Positions 35,636 through 43,986 of a DNA stretch of 64,000 nt are shown here, piece by piece. The stretch's first letter is position 1; each line of letters begins with the position of its first letter. Under the pieces are notes generated by a model that worked only from the letters and a program-made list of their open reading frames with translations, did no database searches and was not told the origin of the DNA. This DNA comes from Candidatus Fibrimonadaceae bacterium (lineage in GTDB: Bacteria > Fibrobacterota > Fibrobacteria > Fibrobacterales > Fibrobacteraceae), in NCBI GenBank assembly GCA_031281345.1, contig JAITFN010000047.1, positions 1 to 64,000 of the forward strand, read 5' to 3'. A program made the position numbers and the translations under genes.

Positions 35636-36340
35636 CTAATCGCTCTCCAAAGGTATTTCCAATTGTTCAGTTGTCTCTTGCTGATGCACAGGTTCTGGCT
35701 CAGGTTGCTTTTGCAAGGGATATTGAGGAATTAAAAAATCACTGTTCAGAATATCGCTGAATTCTGTTAAGCGCGGAAGGTCGTCTGGAATTTGGTTTAT
35801 ACCAAAATATTTTAAGAATTCAGTTGTGGTTATATAGGTGTATGGGTTGCCCACTGTTTCTGCCCGTTCCCCTAAAGCTATGAATTTTTTATCCAAAAGG
35901 CTGTGCAAGGGACCATCGCAAGAAACGCCGCGAACCGCCTCTATGCCTGCTTTTGTTATGGGCTGTTTGTAGGCAACAATGGCAAGAGTTTCCAAAGCGG
36001 CGGCAGATAATCTGCGAGCATTGTTTTCTGGGAAAAGTTTGCGGATATAGGGATAATATGCGTTTTTTGTTCTAAAGCGATAACCACCTGCTACCGCCAC
36101 AATTTCAAATGGGGATTTTATTTTTGCAAGCTGTTCGTTTGCGTGCCTAAGCGCACCGGAAACCTGCGACTGGTCTAAGAAATCGCCCAAAATATCTTTC
36201 AATTTTTTTAGAGTAACAACTTCTGTTGAGGCAAAAACCAATGCTTGTATTATGCTAGAAAGCTCCTCTACGCTTTCAATGGGCGGCAAGTCGCTAACGC
36301 TCTGCAATTCCTGTTCTTCTTGTATATCTTCGCTAGACAT
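35636..36340 (-). CDS. scpB: Segregation and condensation protein B
   Basis: The 234-residue protein has two winged-helix domains, with AALETLAIVAYKQPITKAGIEAVRG and GNPYTYITTTEFLKYFGI, matching ScpB. ScpB dimers join ScpA and Smc in the chromosome condensin. scpA is not adjacent. The N-terminal 25 residues and the C-terminal tail are acidic, Gln/Glu-rich extensions. It is the first gene of the scpB-pdxA-queG operon. Confidence 0.93.
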   Translation of the reverse strand: MSSEDIQEEQELQSVSDLPPIESVEELSSIIQALVFASTEVVTLKKLKDILGDFLDQSQVSGALRHANEQLAKIKSPFEIVAVAGGYRFRTKNAYYPYIRKLFPENNARRLSAAALETLAIVAYKQPITKAGIEAVRGVSCDGPLHSLLDKKFIALGERAETVGNPYTYITTTEFLKYFGINQIPDDLPRLTEFSDILNSDFLIPQYPLQKQPEPEPVHQQETTEQLEIPLESD

Positions 36341-36348
36341 TAAGGGGT

Positions 36349-36354
36349 AATATA
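36349..36354 (-). promoter_or_regulatory. -10 box, leaderless start of scpB
   Basis: On the minus strand TTTTTAGTATATT ends 8 nt before the scpB ATG; no ribosome site lies between. Confidence 0.5.
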
Positions 36355-36402
36355 CTAAAAATCTAACTCACCCTGCCACTCCCCCCTCCCCAACAATGTA
36401 AC

Positions 36403-36456
36403 CCCTTACTGCTGTATAAGGAAACGAGGTGTTCACTTAATACTGCTATGAGTATT
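36403..36456. other. Inverted repeats after feoB
   Basis: Two short inverted repeats lie in the gap after feoB: CCTTA with TAAGG, and AATACT (36439-36444) with AGTATT (36451-36456). They could end feoB transcription, but no T-run follows on the minus strand. Confidence 0.3.
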
Positions 36457-36461
36457 CTTGT

Positions 36462-38501
36462 TCAAACAAAAGGATTAAACCTACCAGACTTCTTGGCATA
36501 AAAAATAACGCCAAACACCGTTGCAAACAAAACCACAACCGCCATTGCAATAAACGGCAACGAATGACCCTCAGCTACTTGGTAACAAATCACCGAGAGG
36601 CACCAACCTAGTATTGTGGAATACAATGATTGCAAAATAACCAAAGCAAAGCCCACTTCTCTCACAGCAACCGAAACCGCAGAAACGCAGGGCACATATA
36701 AAAGCACAAAAATCAAAAAGGCAAAAGCCGCAGCTGAGCTGTAGTTGAAAGCCTTTTGCATTTGCTCAAACATAGATGCAGATTCGTCTATTATCTCCGA
36801 ACCTCCTAAACCCAAAGGATCAGTGATTTTTTGACCGAGTTCTTTTGCGTTGCTTGCAATGGAGGCAAATGCCTCGCCAAATCGCTCGGTTAAAGAAAAT
36901 TCTTTTTCCGTTTCTTCTTTTGCCTCTGCTGCTGCGTCTTGAGAATAAAGGGTACTCATCACGCCCACTATGCTCTCTTTTGCAAACAAACCAGAAAATA
37001 ACGCAACCGATGCCTGCCAGTTGTTTTCGCTTATTCCCATTGGCGAGAACACAGGGGTGACTGTTTTGCCAACTGTGGAAAGAACACCTGTGGAATTAAG
37101 CACTCCCAAAATTGCCATTATGGGAATTAAAATTTTTCCAGCTTTTCTGATAAAAGCCCTTATTCTAAAAAAGGCGTTTCTTGCAGCAGCTCCTATTTTT
37201 GGCCTGTGGTATTGTGGAAGCTCCATCACAAAGGGAGCTAAATTCCCTTTGTACACCGTGCCCTTCAGCAAAAGTCCGGTTACCAGAGCTAGGAAAATGC
37301 CAATCATGTAAAGCGCAAAAATCATATTTTGAGCGTTATGCGGAAAAAACGCCGAGGTGATAACTATATATACCGGAAGCCTTGCACCGCAGCTCATAAA
37401 AGGAACCATAAATACGCTTAAAATTTTATCCCTTTTATTTTCCAAACTCCTTGTGGCCATAATGGCGGGAACCGAGCAACCAAAGCCTATGAGCATTGGA
37501 ATAAAAGCCTTGCCAGGCAACCCAATAGAGCGCATTATTCTATCCACAACAAAAGCAGCTCGCGATATATAGCCGGAGTTTTCAAGCAACCCCATAAAAA
37601 AGAACAATGAGAATATAATGGGAAAAAATGTGGAGAGAGCTTGAATACCAGAACCCACTCCGTCTGCCAAAATGGAAATCACAGACTCCGGTGCGTTTAT
37701 GTTTGTTAAAACATATCTTAAGCCATCCACAAAAATTGCACCAAAGGCTATATCAAAAAAGTCTATGAACACTCCGCCCACATGAACGGCTAACCAAAAG
37801 AGCAAATACATTACAAATAAAAAGAGAGGCAACCCTATATATTTGTTCATAATGAACTTGTCTATTTTATCGCCTGCTTTGTATGGAGAAACTCCTTTTG
37901 CAACGGATTTTGCAACTATGCTCTCTATGCGATTATAGCGCCATTCGGCAAGGATTTCGTCTTTTTCTTCTTCGTTTTCAATAAGCGGTGGAGGCGGCAA
38001 TATAGGATTTTGTTCCTGCAATAGAGCGTCTGCTACTTTGCTTATTATCTTATTTTTGCTTCCGCTCTGGAGAGCCGAAACCGCCATCACTGGAACGCCT
38101 AGTTCTTTTTCCAATTGCTCGGTATTTATGGAAATTCCGTCTCTATTAGCAACATCTATCATATTTAGCACAACAAGCATTTTTATGCCCTTTTCTTGCA
38201 ATACGGTTGTTAAATACAAGTTGCGTTCAATGTTTGTGCTGTCTAAAACATTTATCAAAAATTGCGGTTCGCCAGAAAACAGATAATCCCGAGCAACGCG
38301 TTCGTCTTCGCTCCAAGTGCCTAAATCATAAGTGCCGGGCAAATCCACAAGTGTTGCGTTTAGTTTTGGGTGCTTAATTTCTCCCATTTTTTTATCTACA
38401 GTAACGCCGGGCCAATTACCAACTCTTTGCCGCCCGCCTGTCAAGAGGTTAAAAATGGTGCTTTTTCCGCAGTTGGGGTTGCCAGCTATTGCTATTATCA
38501 T
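36462..38501 (-). CDS. feoB: Ferrous iron transport protein B
   Basis: The 679-residue protein has an N-terminal G domain (GNPNCGKSTIFNLLTGG, LVDLPGTYDL, NMID) followed by a multi-helix membrane domain with GFGCSVPAIMATRS and SCGARLPVYIV (gate motifs). It imports Fe2+ across the inner membrane, useful in an anaerobic habitat. It overlaps feoA by 4 nt. No Fur box was recognised. Confidence 0.97.
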   Translation of the reverse strand: MIIAIAGNPNCGKSTIFNLLTGGRQRVGNWPGVTVDKKMGEIKHPKLNATLVDLPGTYDLGTWSEDERVARDYLFSGEPQFLINVLDSTNIERNLYLTTVLQEKGIKMLVVLNMIDVANRDGISINTEQLEKELGVPVMAVSALQSGSKNKIISKVADALLQEQNPILPPPPLIENEEEKDEILAEWRYNRIESIVAKSVAKGVSPYKAGDKIDKFIMNKYIGLPLFLFVMYLLFWLAVHVGGVFIDFFDIAFGAIFVDGLRYVLTNINAPESVISILADGVGSGIQALSTFFPIIFSLFFFMGLLENSGYISRAAFVVDRIMRSIGLPGKAFIPMLIGFGCSVPAIMATRSLENKRDKILSVFMVPFMSCGARLPVYIVITSAFFPHNAQNMIFALYMIGIFLALVTGLLLKGTVYKGNLAPFVMELPQYHRPKIGAAARNAFFRIRAFIRKAGKILIPIMAILGVLNSTGVLSTVGKTVTPVFSPMGISENNWQASVALFSGLFAKESIVGVMSTLYSQDAAAEAKEETEKEFSLTERFGEAFASIASNAKELGQKITDPLGLGGSEIIDESASMFEQMQKAFNYSSAAAFAFLIFVLLYVPCVSAVSVAVREVGFALVILQSLYSTILGWCLSVICYQVAEGHSLPFIAMAVVVLFATVFGVIFYAKKSGRFNPFV

Positions 38502-38746
38502 AATCCCTCCCCTTCCATTAAAACCACATCCGCTTCGGCTTTTCTCAAAGAAAGGCGGTATCCGCGGAGTTCAATTTCCATTGGGTCTCCAAGTGGGGCG
38601 GTTTTTATTTTAAAAATCTCTGTTCCTCTTGTTAAACCAAGCGCTAAAAGCTTCATTTTATAGGAATTTTTGCAGTTTTTTACATAACCAGCTATTCTAG
38701 CTCTGCTGCCAGATTTTAGCGTAGATAGAGTTTGAGATTGAGACAT
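38498..38746 (-). CDS. feoA: Ferrous iron transport protein A
   Basis: This 82-residue SH3-like protein has LKSGSRARIAGYVKNC and LGLTRGTEIFKIKTAPLGDPMEIELRG (the second stretch is split by the family core GLTRG), matching FeoA. It is the cytoplasmic partner of FeoB and is co-translated with it through the ATGA overlap. The start is divergent from the GH9 gene. Confidence 0.93.
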   Translation of the reverse strand: MSQSQTLSTLKSGSRARIAGYVKNCKNSYKMKLLALGLTRGTEIFKIKTAPLGDPMEIELRGYRLSLRKAEADVVLMEGEGL

Positions 38747-38753
38747 AATCTTA

Positions 38754-38759
38754 AAGATA
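38754..38759 (-). promoter_or_regulatory. -10-like box, leaderless start of feoAB
   Basis: On the minus strand TTTTCTATCTT ends 7 nt before the feoA ATG. The GH9 promoter lies 40 bp away on the other strand. Confidence 0.45.
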
Positions 38760-38775
38760 GAAAATTATTTCGCTT

Positions 38776-38806
38776 TTGTCAAGGGGGACCCGCTATTTTC
38801 TATATT
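38776..38806 (+). promoter_or_regulatory. Promoter, leaderless start of the GH9 gene
   Basis: TTGTCA (38776-38781), a 19-nt spacer and TATATT (38801-38806) within ATTTTCTATATTC. The box ends 6 nt before the GH9 ATG at 38813, so no leader or ribosome site is possible. Confidence 0.55.
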
Positions 38807-38812
38807 CTATCC

Positions 38813-40513
38813 ATGAAACCATTTTTCACACTTATTTTTATGGTAACACTTGTAAACGCACAAACTCATGGATTCGGAGCTAGAATAAACCAAATTGGCT
38901 ATGGAGAGCAGGCTAAAAAAATCTTGGTTTTGAAAGATGCTGGAGCCACCTCTGTTGAATTTAAGGATTTAGCGAACGGCAAAACTGTATTAAACGTGCC
39001 CTTATCTGCTCCAGCAACTTGGGAATATAGCGGAGAGTCTGTGCGCAAGGCAGATTTTTCTGGGATTGCGAAAAAAGGAATTTATGCCGCATACGTAAAT
39101 GGAGCCAGAATTTCTGATAATATAATTGTGCAAAACAATGTTTACGAAAATGTGTTCAAAGCCGCTTTGAAATGGTTTTACTACCAAAGAGCTAGCACTG
39201 CCCTACCCTTTGAATTTGCCGGAAAATGGATGCGAGCAGCCGGACACCCAGACACCAGCGTTAGCTTTTACCCAGAAGCCGAAAAACCCGCAGGCTGGAA
39301 AATCAGCAGTCCCAAGGGTTGGTACGATGCAGGCGATTATGGCAAATATGTTGTGAACAGCGGAATTTCTGTTTTCACTCTTTTGGAACTATATGAGCAT
39401 TTTGAAAAAGAACTCAAAAAAGTTTCTTTGAACATTCCCGAAAGCAAAAGCCAAACACCGGATATTTTAGAAGAGGTGCGTTGGAACCTAGACTGGATGC
39501 TAACTATGCAAGACCCAGCAGACGGTGGAGTTTACCACAAATTAACCACCGCAAGATTCAGCGGGCACGAATTGCCAGAAGGCGATCTTGCAAAGAGATA
39601 TGTGGTTATGAAAACAAGCACCGCCGCTTTGAACTTCGCTGCTGTTATGGCACAAGCAAGCCGCGTTTACAAACCCTTTGACGCAAAATTCTCCGCGAAA
39701 GCCATTGCCGCTGCAGAAAAAGCATTTGAATGGGCAACAAAAAATCCGTCAATCCTATTCAAGCAGCCCGAAGGCATGAACACAGGCCCATACGCCCCTA
39801 GCGATGAAACAGTCCAAGACGAAAAACTATGGGCAGCAGCAGAACTCTATATCAGCACAAAGAAAAAATCTTACGAAAATATAATTGATAACGTTCCATT
39901 TGATGGGCAAACACCGTGGTGGGGCAATGTGAATTTTTTAGCTGTGTACAGAATTTCCGATGCCAAAAATGGATTTAAAAAAGATTTGAACAAAAAGGCT
40001 CAAGATACCCTTATTGCTGTTGCAAATACGCTCAAAGATATAGCAGAAAATTCCGCTTATGGAATACCCGTAAATAAATGGAATTTTGTTTGGGGTTCAA
40101 ACTCTGCTGTTGCAAATAATGGCATTTTGCTTTTGCACGCATATTATTTAACAAAAAATAAAAGTTATCTAGATGCCGCTCAAAGAGCTTTGGATTATCT
40201 TTTGGGAGCAAACCCCATTGACATAAGTTATGTGACCGGGCACGGCAACAGAACTCCAATGTCTCCGCACCACAGACCCTCCGAAGGAGATGGCATCACA
40301 GAACCGGTGCCGGGTATGTTGGTTGGCGGGCCGCACGAGGGTGGGCAAGATGTTAAACCAAATGGGCGTTGCGAAAACTATGTGCAAAAAGGCAAACCCG
40401 CTCTCTCCTATTTAGACAACGACTGCAGCTATGCAACCAATGAAGTTGCCATAAACTGGAACAGTCCCTTAGTTTATCTTTCCGGTGCATTGCACTTTTT
40501 GAACGCAAAATGA
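38813..40513 (+). CDS. Secreted GH9 cellulase (endoglucanase)
   Basis: The ATG at 38813 is chosen over 38732 because it starts a signal peptide (KPFFTLIFMVTLVNAQ), and the longer frame would read through the promoter. The 566-residue protein has an N-terminal Ig-like cellulase domain (INQIGYGEQAKKI), then a GH9 catalytic domain with KGWYDAGDYGKYVVNSG (catalytic Asp pair), HHRPSEGDG (active-site His) and NEVAINWNSPLVYLSGAL (acid Glu). It should cut beta-1,4-glucans outside the inner membrane. No carbohydrate-binding or sorting domain follows. It oddly overlaps argC by 4 nt. Confidence 0.94.
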   Translation: MKPFFTLIFMVTLVNAQTHGFGARINQIGYGEQAKKILVLKDAGATSVEFKDLANGKTVLNVPLSAPATWEYSGESVRKADFSGIAKKGIYAAYVNGARISDNIIVQNNVYENVFKAALKWFYYQRASTALPFEFAGKWMRAAGHPDTSVSFYPEAEKPAGWKISSPKGWYDAGDYGKYVVNSGISVFTLLELYEHFEKELKKVSLNIPESKSQTPDILEEVRWNLDWMLTMQDPADGGVYHKLTTARFSGHELPEGDLAKRYVVMKTSTAALNFAAVMAQASRVYKPFDAKFSAKAIAAAEKAFEWATKNPSILFKQPEGMNTGPYAPSDETVQDEKLWAAAELYISTKKKSYENIIDNVPFDGQTPWWGNVNFLAVYRISDAKNGFKKDLNKKAQDTLIAVANTLKDIAENSAYGIPVNKWNFVWGSNSAVANNGILLLHAYYLTKNKSYLDAAQRALDYLLGANPIDISYVTGHGNRTPMSPHHRPSEGDGITEPVPGMLVGGPHEGGQDVKPNGRCENYVQKGKPALSYLDNDCSYATNEVAINWNSPLVYLSGALHFLNAK

Positions 40514-41433
40514 AAAAAGTTTTTGTTGACGGCCAAGAAGGCACAACGGGTTTGCAGATAAGAGAAAAACTGCTCACCCGCAAAGACGTAGAGCTTTTGG
40601 AAATTGAGCCTGAACTTCGCAAAGACACAAAACGCAGAGCGGAACTTTTGAACGCAGCCGACATAGCTTTTTTATGTTTGCCCGATGATGCCGCAAAAGA
40701 ATCGGTAGCACTTGTCCAAAATCCAAATACCATTGTTATAGATACAAGCACCGCACACCGCACAAATGATGCTTGGACTTACGGGCTTCCAGAACTTTCA
40801 CAGAGTCACGAAGAAGCTATAAAAAAATCAAAGCGAATAGCAAACCCAGGCTGCCACGCCACAGGATTTTTGCTAGCTGTTTACCCGCTTGTGGCAAAAG
40901 GCATAATAAAAACAGATGAGAATTTAAGTTGCTACAGCGTAACAGGTTATAGCGGCGGCGGTAAAAAAATGATAGCCGAGTATCGGGAAAATTTCAAGTC
41001 CATCAAATTTGAATCAGAATCTGTTTTAGCCTCAAAACCTTATGCACTTGGTCTTAGCCACAAGCATTTGCCCGAAATGCAAAAGATAGCCAAACTAAAA
41101 AATCCGCCTTTGTTCAATCCAATTCTTGGTCCCTATTATCAAGGCATGGCCGTGACGGTGAGCTTGTTTCCATATATGCTAAATGTCATAAATTCCTTTG
41201 ACGAATTGAGAAATTTTTTAACTGATTATTATAAAAACGGCGAGTATGTAAGCGTTGTTCCAGCAAGTGAAAACCCCTCTATTTTAGACCCAACAATATG
41301 CAACAACACAAACAATGCAAAAATATTTGTGTTCGGACGCGAGGAACACGGGCAAATAACCGTTGTTCTGGATAATTTGGGCAAGGGAGCCAGCGGAGCG
41401 GCTATTCAAAATATGGAGATAAGCATAAAATGA
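40510..41433 (+). CDS. argC: N-acetyl-gamma-glutamyl-phosphate reductase (short type)
   Basis: The 307-residue protein starts VFVDGQEGTTGLQIREKL (NADP-binding) and has the catalytic Cys in NPGCHATGF and a later LSHKHLPEM. This is the compact type 2 ArgC. It makes N-acetylglutamate semialdehyde in arginine synthesis. No other arg gene adjoins it. Its start overlaps the GH9 stop and its stop overlaps a 46-aa membrane protein start, both as ATGA. Confidence 0.93.
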   Translation: MKKVFVDGQEGTTGLQIREKLLTRKDVELLEIEPELRKDTKRRAELLNAADIAFLCLPDDAAKESVALVQNPNTIVIDTSTAHRTNDAWTYGLPELSQSHEEAIKKSKRIANPGCHATGFLLAVYPLVAKGIIKTDENLSCYSVTGYSGGGKKMIAEYRENFKSIKFESESVLASKPYALGLSHKHLPEMQKIAKLKNPPLFNPILGPYYQGMAVTVSLFPYMLNVINSFDELRNFLTDYYKNGEYVSVVPASENPSILDPTICNNTNNAKIFVFGREEHGQITVVLDNLGKGASGAAIQNMEISIK

Positions 41434-41570
41434 TTAAACTTATTTCGCAGGCACTTTTATTTGCATTAGGACTTTTGATTGGCTTCATCGGTGGATTAGC
41501 TATTTCAAAAAAAATGTCGCCAGAAAGTTACCCTTTGTGCATTTCTGATGATTGCCACCAAAAGCATTAG
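41430..41570 (+). CDS. Single-helix membrane microprotein (46 aa)
   Basis: ATG 41430 overlaps the argC stop (ATGA), and the frame ends at TAG 41568-41570. The product has one hydrophobic helix (about residues 4-25, ALLFALGLLIGFIGGLA) and a short tail with two cysteines (LCISDDCHQKH). I do not recognise it. The clean coupling to argC and the membrane-protein-like composition argue that it is expressed; the function is unknown. Confidence 0.6.
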   Translation: MIKLISQALLFALGLLIGFIGGLAISKKMSPESYPLCISDDCHQKH

Positions 41571-41588
41571 TTATATGCAGTTTTTTAC

Positions 41589-41594
41589 TATATT
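41589..41594 (+). promoter_or_regulatory. -10 box for the four-gene envelope operon
   Basis: TTTTTTACTATATTTG contains TATATT 32 nt before ATG 41627. A weak AGGAAG ribosome site follows. Confidence 0.45.
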
Positions 41595-41626
41595 TGTGCT
41601 AAAGCTTTATTGGATAGGAAGAAATT

Positions 41627-42379
41627 ATGAAATGTCAAAAGAGTAGTGGAAAAAAATGTTTATTTTGGTTCATTAAACGTCATATGGGAGTTTTTTGTTC
41701 AAGGGCTAACCACGAATACATTGTAACTTGCTATCAAGAGCGGAAATTGGAAAAATCAGGAGAACACGATGCTATAAATGAAGAGTTAATGCCATATAAT
41801 TACAATGGGCGAAAAATTCATCATACTAAATATATTAAAACTATGATGAGTAATTTTGCAACAAAAATTAACGCTAAATATACCAATGAATATATCAATC
41901 AGCTAACAGAATTAAATGAAATGATTTCAAACCTTATGGCTAAAGGAGAAGAGAAGGTTCTCAACTCTCAATATGAGAAAACAAATATAGAAGACGAAAT
42001 CAGCAAAGTTGGAAAAAATACTGCATCAATTCGAGTACTTGAAACTGAAATTAAAAGAATAATAGGAGATTGCATAACCGAACTTACAACATATAACACT
42101 AATGGCAATGAGGCTATGAATAAAGCTAAAAGATTACTTGAAGAATATAACTCTTACTATAATACAGAACTAAAATTTTGTCTTGAGAGAATTTTTATTT
42201 ATTGGACATCGTTTTACACTGCATATAAAAAAGCGCATAGCAATAACCACAACGATTTAAATATAGACCAGGATGTATTAATGGATATTGGTAAAGTTAA
42301 CAATCCTGCACAAGGTTTTCAGGTTATAGAATATATTGATGTAATTGACCCATATAGAGATAGAAATAAAATGGTATGA
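41627..42379 (+). CDS. Unknown protein with Cys-containing N terminus (operon gene 1)
   Basis: I do not recognise this 250-residue protein. The first 35 residues hold four Cys (3, 11, 24, 35) and could bind metal. Residues about 75-190 are mostly helical and charged, likely coiled-coil. There is no signal peptide. It starts an operon of four genes spaced by 9 nt or overlapping, and is clearly AT-richer than argC upstream. Confidence 0.7.
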   Translation: MKCQKSSGKKCLFWFIKRHMGVFCSRANHEYIVTCYQERKLEKSGEHDAINEELMPYNYNGRKIHHTKYIKTMMSNFATKINAKYTNEYINQLTELNEMISNLMAKGEEKVLNSQYEKTNIEDEISKVGKNTASIRVLETEIKRIIGDCITELTTYNTNGNEAMNKAKRLLEEYNSYYNTELKFCLERIFIYWTSFYTAYKKAHSNNHNDLNIDQDVLMDIGKVNNPAQGFQVIEYIDVIDPYRDRNKMV

Positions 42380-42388
42380 GGTAATTAA

Positions 42389-42895
42389 ATGGAAAAGAAG
42401 GCAATATCAAATGAAGTTAGTGATATCATCAATGATGCAAAAACTGAAATAATCAATGAATTGAATAAAGCAAAACAATTGAGCGATCTCAAAAACGATG
42501 ATAAAAGAATAATCAGTATAATTACGAATTTATATGGAATAGCTTTACAGGCTTTTATAACCGCAAAAGCTAAAATTGTAGAAAGATGGAACGATGTCAA
42601 TACGCAAAGAGAATATGCTTGGCATTTGGGATATGATGAATTACTCAAACAAGCAGAAACCTTGCTGAGGAAAAGAATTGAGATATTAAGCCAAATTGAT
42701 GTTGTTAATGAAAAATATAAAAGAGAATTGGAAAATTTAGAGGAAACTACTAAAAAGAGCATTGAAGACTTAGAAGAGCAATTCAGTGATAATGCCGATT
42801 TAAAGCTAAGACATGTAAGAAAGGAAGATCTAGCAAAAAAAGTACAACAAATAATAGATTTTGATAATCCTGGTGGAGTAAGGAGGTATCAATGA
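42389..42895 (+). CDS. Coiled-coil protein (operon gene 2)
   Basis: The 168-residue protein has no recognised family. It is almost wholly helical and charged, with a heptad-like stretch at about 85-145 (RKRIEILSQIDVVNEKYKRE). No signal or membrane segment is present. It overlaps the next gene by 4 nt, so it is probably made in step with the membrane protein. Confidence 0.7.
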   Translation: MEKKAISNEVSDIINDAKTEIINELNKAKQLSDLKNDDKRIISIITNLYGIALQAFITAKAKIVERWNDVNTQREYAWHLGYDELLKQAETLLRKRIEILSQIDVVNEKYKRELENLEETTKKSIEDLEEQFSDNADLKLRHVRKEDLAKKVQQIIDFDNPGGVRRYQ

Positions 42896-43986
42896 ATTTT
42901 AAAAAAGAATTGCTTGGCGTATATGAGCGAGTGAAAAAATCTTCTGCGATTGTTCTTGTAGTAGCTATTATTGTTGACACTTTCTGCTTTTCATTATTAT
43001 TTGCAAAAGAGGCAAGTGGAGTTTTTTGGTGGGTGATATTATTTGGGTTAGTATGCGGAATTTTGACCAATATCGCATCGTATATAAGTTCTGAAAGCGG
43101 TTTGGGATATTATAGAAAAATATCCAAGATTCAGTTACCCGAAACACAAAGAGCCAGAGCCGATGCAAAGTTAATTTTTATAACAACGCTGGTTATTATT
43201 ATTCTTTTGCAAGCTCCCTTAGCAAATTTGAGATATAAACAAATAATGAAAAATGAAAAAGTTTATGAAACAGAAATGGAGAATTATAACAATACCATAA
43301 ATAGTCCTGAATTCAAAAATCGCTCACAACGAGACAAAGGTTTATTCCTCAAAGATTATAAACCTAGATACGATGACGGCAACAGCAATATAATTTGGGA
43401 TTATTTAACCTTGATTTTACCGATTTTTACCAGCGGCATTTCATTTGTGCTCGGTGTTAGAAACAAGAGGAGATTTGATGAAATTGAAAAAGAATTGGAA
43501 CAAGTGGATAGAGAAATTGATAGTATAGAAAATGAATATCATGCAAAAATAAACCAATTGAACGAGCAAAAAAACAGTCAAGGAAGAAAAATTGAAGAAG
43601 ACAGAAATAGAGAACTTAATGAAATATCCGAAAAAGCAAACAGCATGCTGATAACAGCACGTGATATAATAAGGAAAATAGAAAGAGCTGGGCGATTCAG
43701 CGGTTTAGAAAAAGCAATTTTAGACGAAGATATTGCACGCACTCGTTATAATGAACTTATAACTCAATTAGATAATCAACTTGAACAAGAGGCACCCAAT
43801 CTCAGAAAAATACACGTAAAAAAACCTTATGAAGAACTGGTTCATCTATCAACTGTGATACATAAAGAATTGTCTGAACTTGCAAAAATGCCTGGCAACT
43901 TAAAAACTCTCACGTTGGAGAGTATAGAAGATATACCAGGATTTAAAGAAAAACTCAACAAACTGGAGGCTTGTGATGAAAGCTAA
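42892..43986 (+). CDS. Four-helix membrane protein with cytoplasmic coiled coil (operon gene 3)
   Basis: The 364-residue protein has two close hydrophobic helices at about 18-65, a third near 95-115 and a fourth near 165-185. A long coiled coil runs from about 190 to 265 (ELEQVDREIDSIENEYHAKI) and a helical C-terminal part follows. I do not recognise a family. Its end overlaps the OmpA-like gene by 14 nt. The topology suggests it links the coiled-coil proteins to the inner membrane. Confidence 0.75.
   Translation: MNFKKELLGVYERVKKSSAIVLVVAIIVDTFCFSLLFAKEASGVFWWVILFGLVCGILTNIASYISSESGLGYYRKISKIQLPETQRARADAKLIFITTLVIIILLQAPLANLRYKQIMKNEKVYETEMENYNNTINSPEFKNRSQRDKGLFLKDYKPRYDDGNSNIIWDYLTLILPIFTSGISFVLGVRNKRRFDEIEKELEQVDREIDSIENEYHAKINQLNEQKNSQGRKIEEDRNRELNEISEKANSMLITARDIIRKIERAGRFSGLEKAILDEDIARTRYNELITQLDNQLEQEAPNLRKIHVKKPYEELVHLSTVIHKELSELAKMPGNLKTLTLESIEDIPGFKEKLNKLEACDES

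Noticed and set aside
38747-38812. Fur box or riboswitch before feoA
   Set aside because: No Fur-like 19-bp palindrome and no room for a riboswitch; the start appears leaderless.
38732-38812. Longer GH9 start at 38732
   Set aside because: The added 27 residues are charged, precede the signal peptide and overlap the promoter and the feoA start.
42968-43168. Minus-strand frames under the coiled-coil operon
   Set aside because: They are antisense shadows of AT-rich coding sequence with no ribosome site or recognisable protein features.
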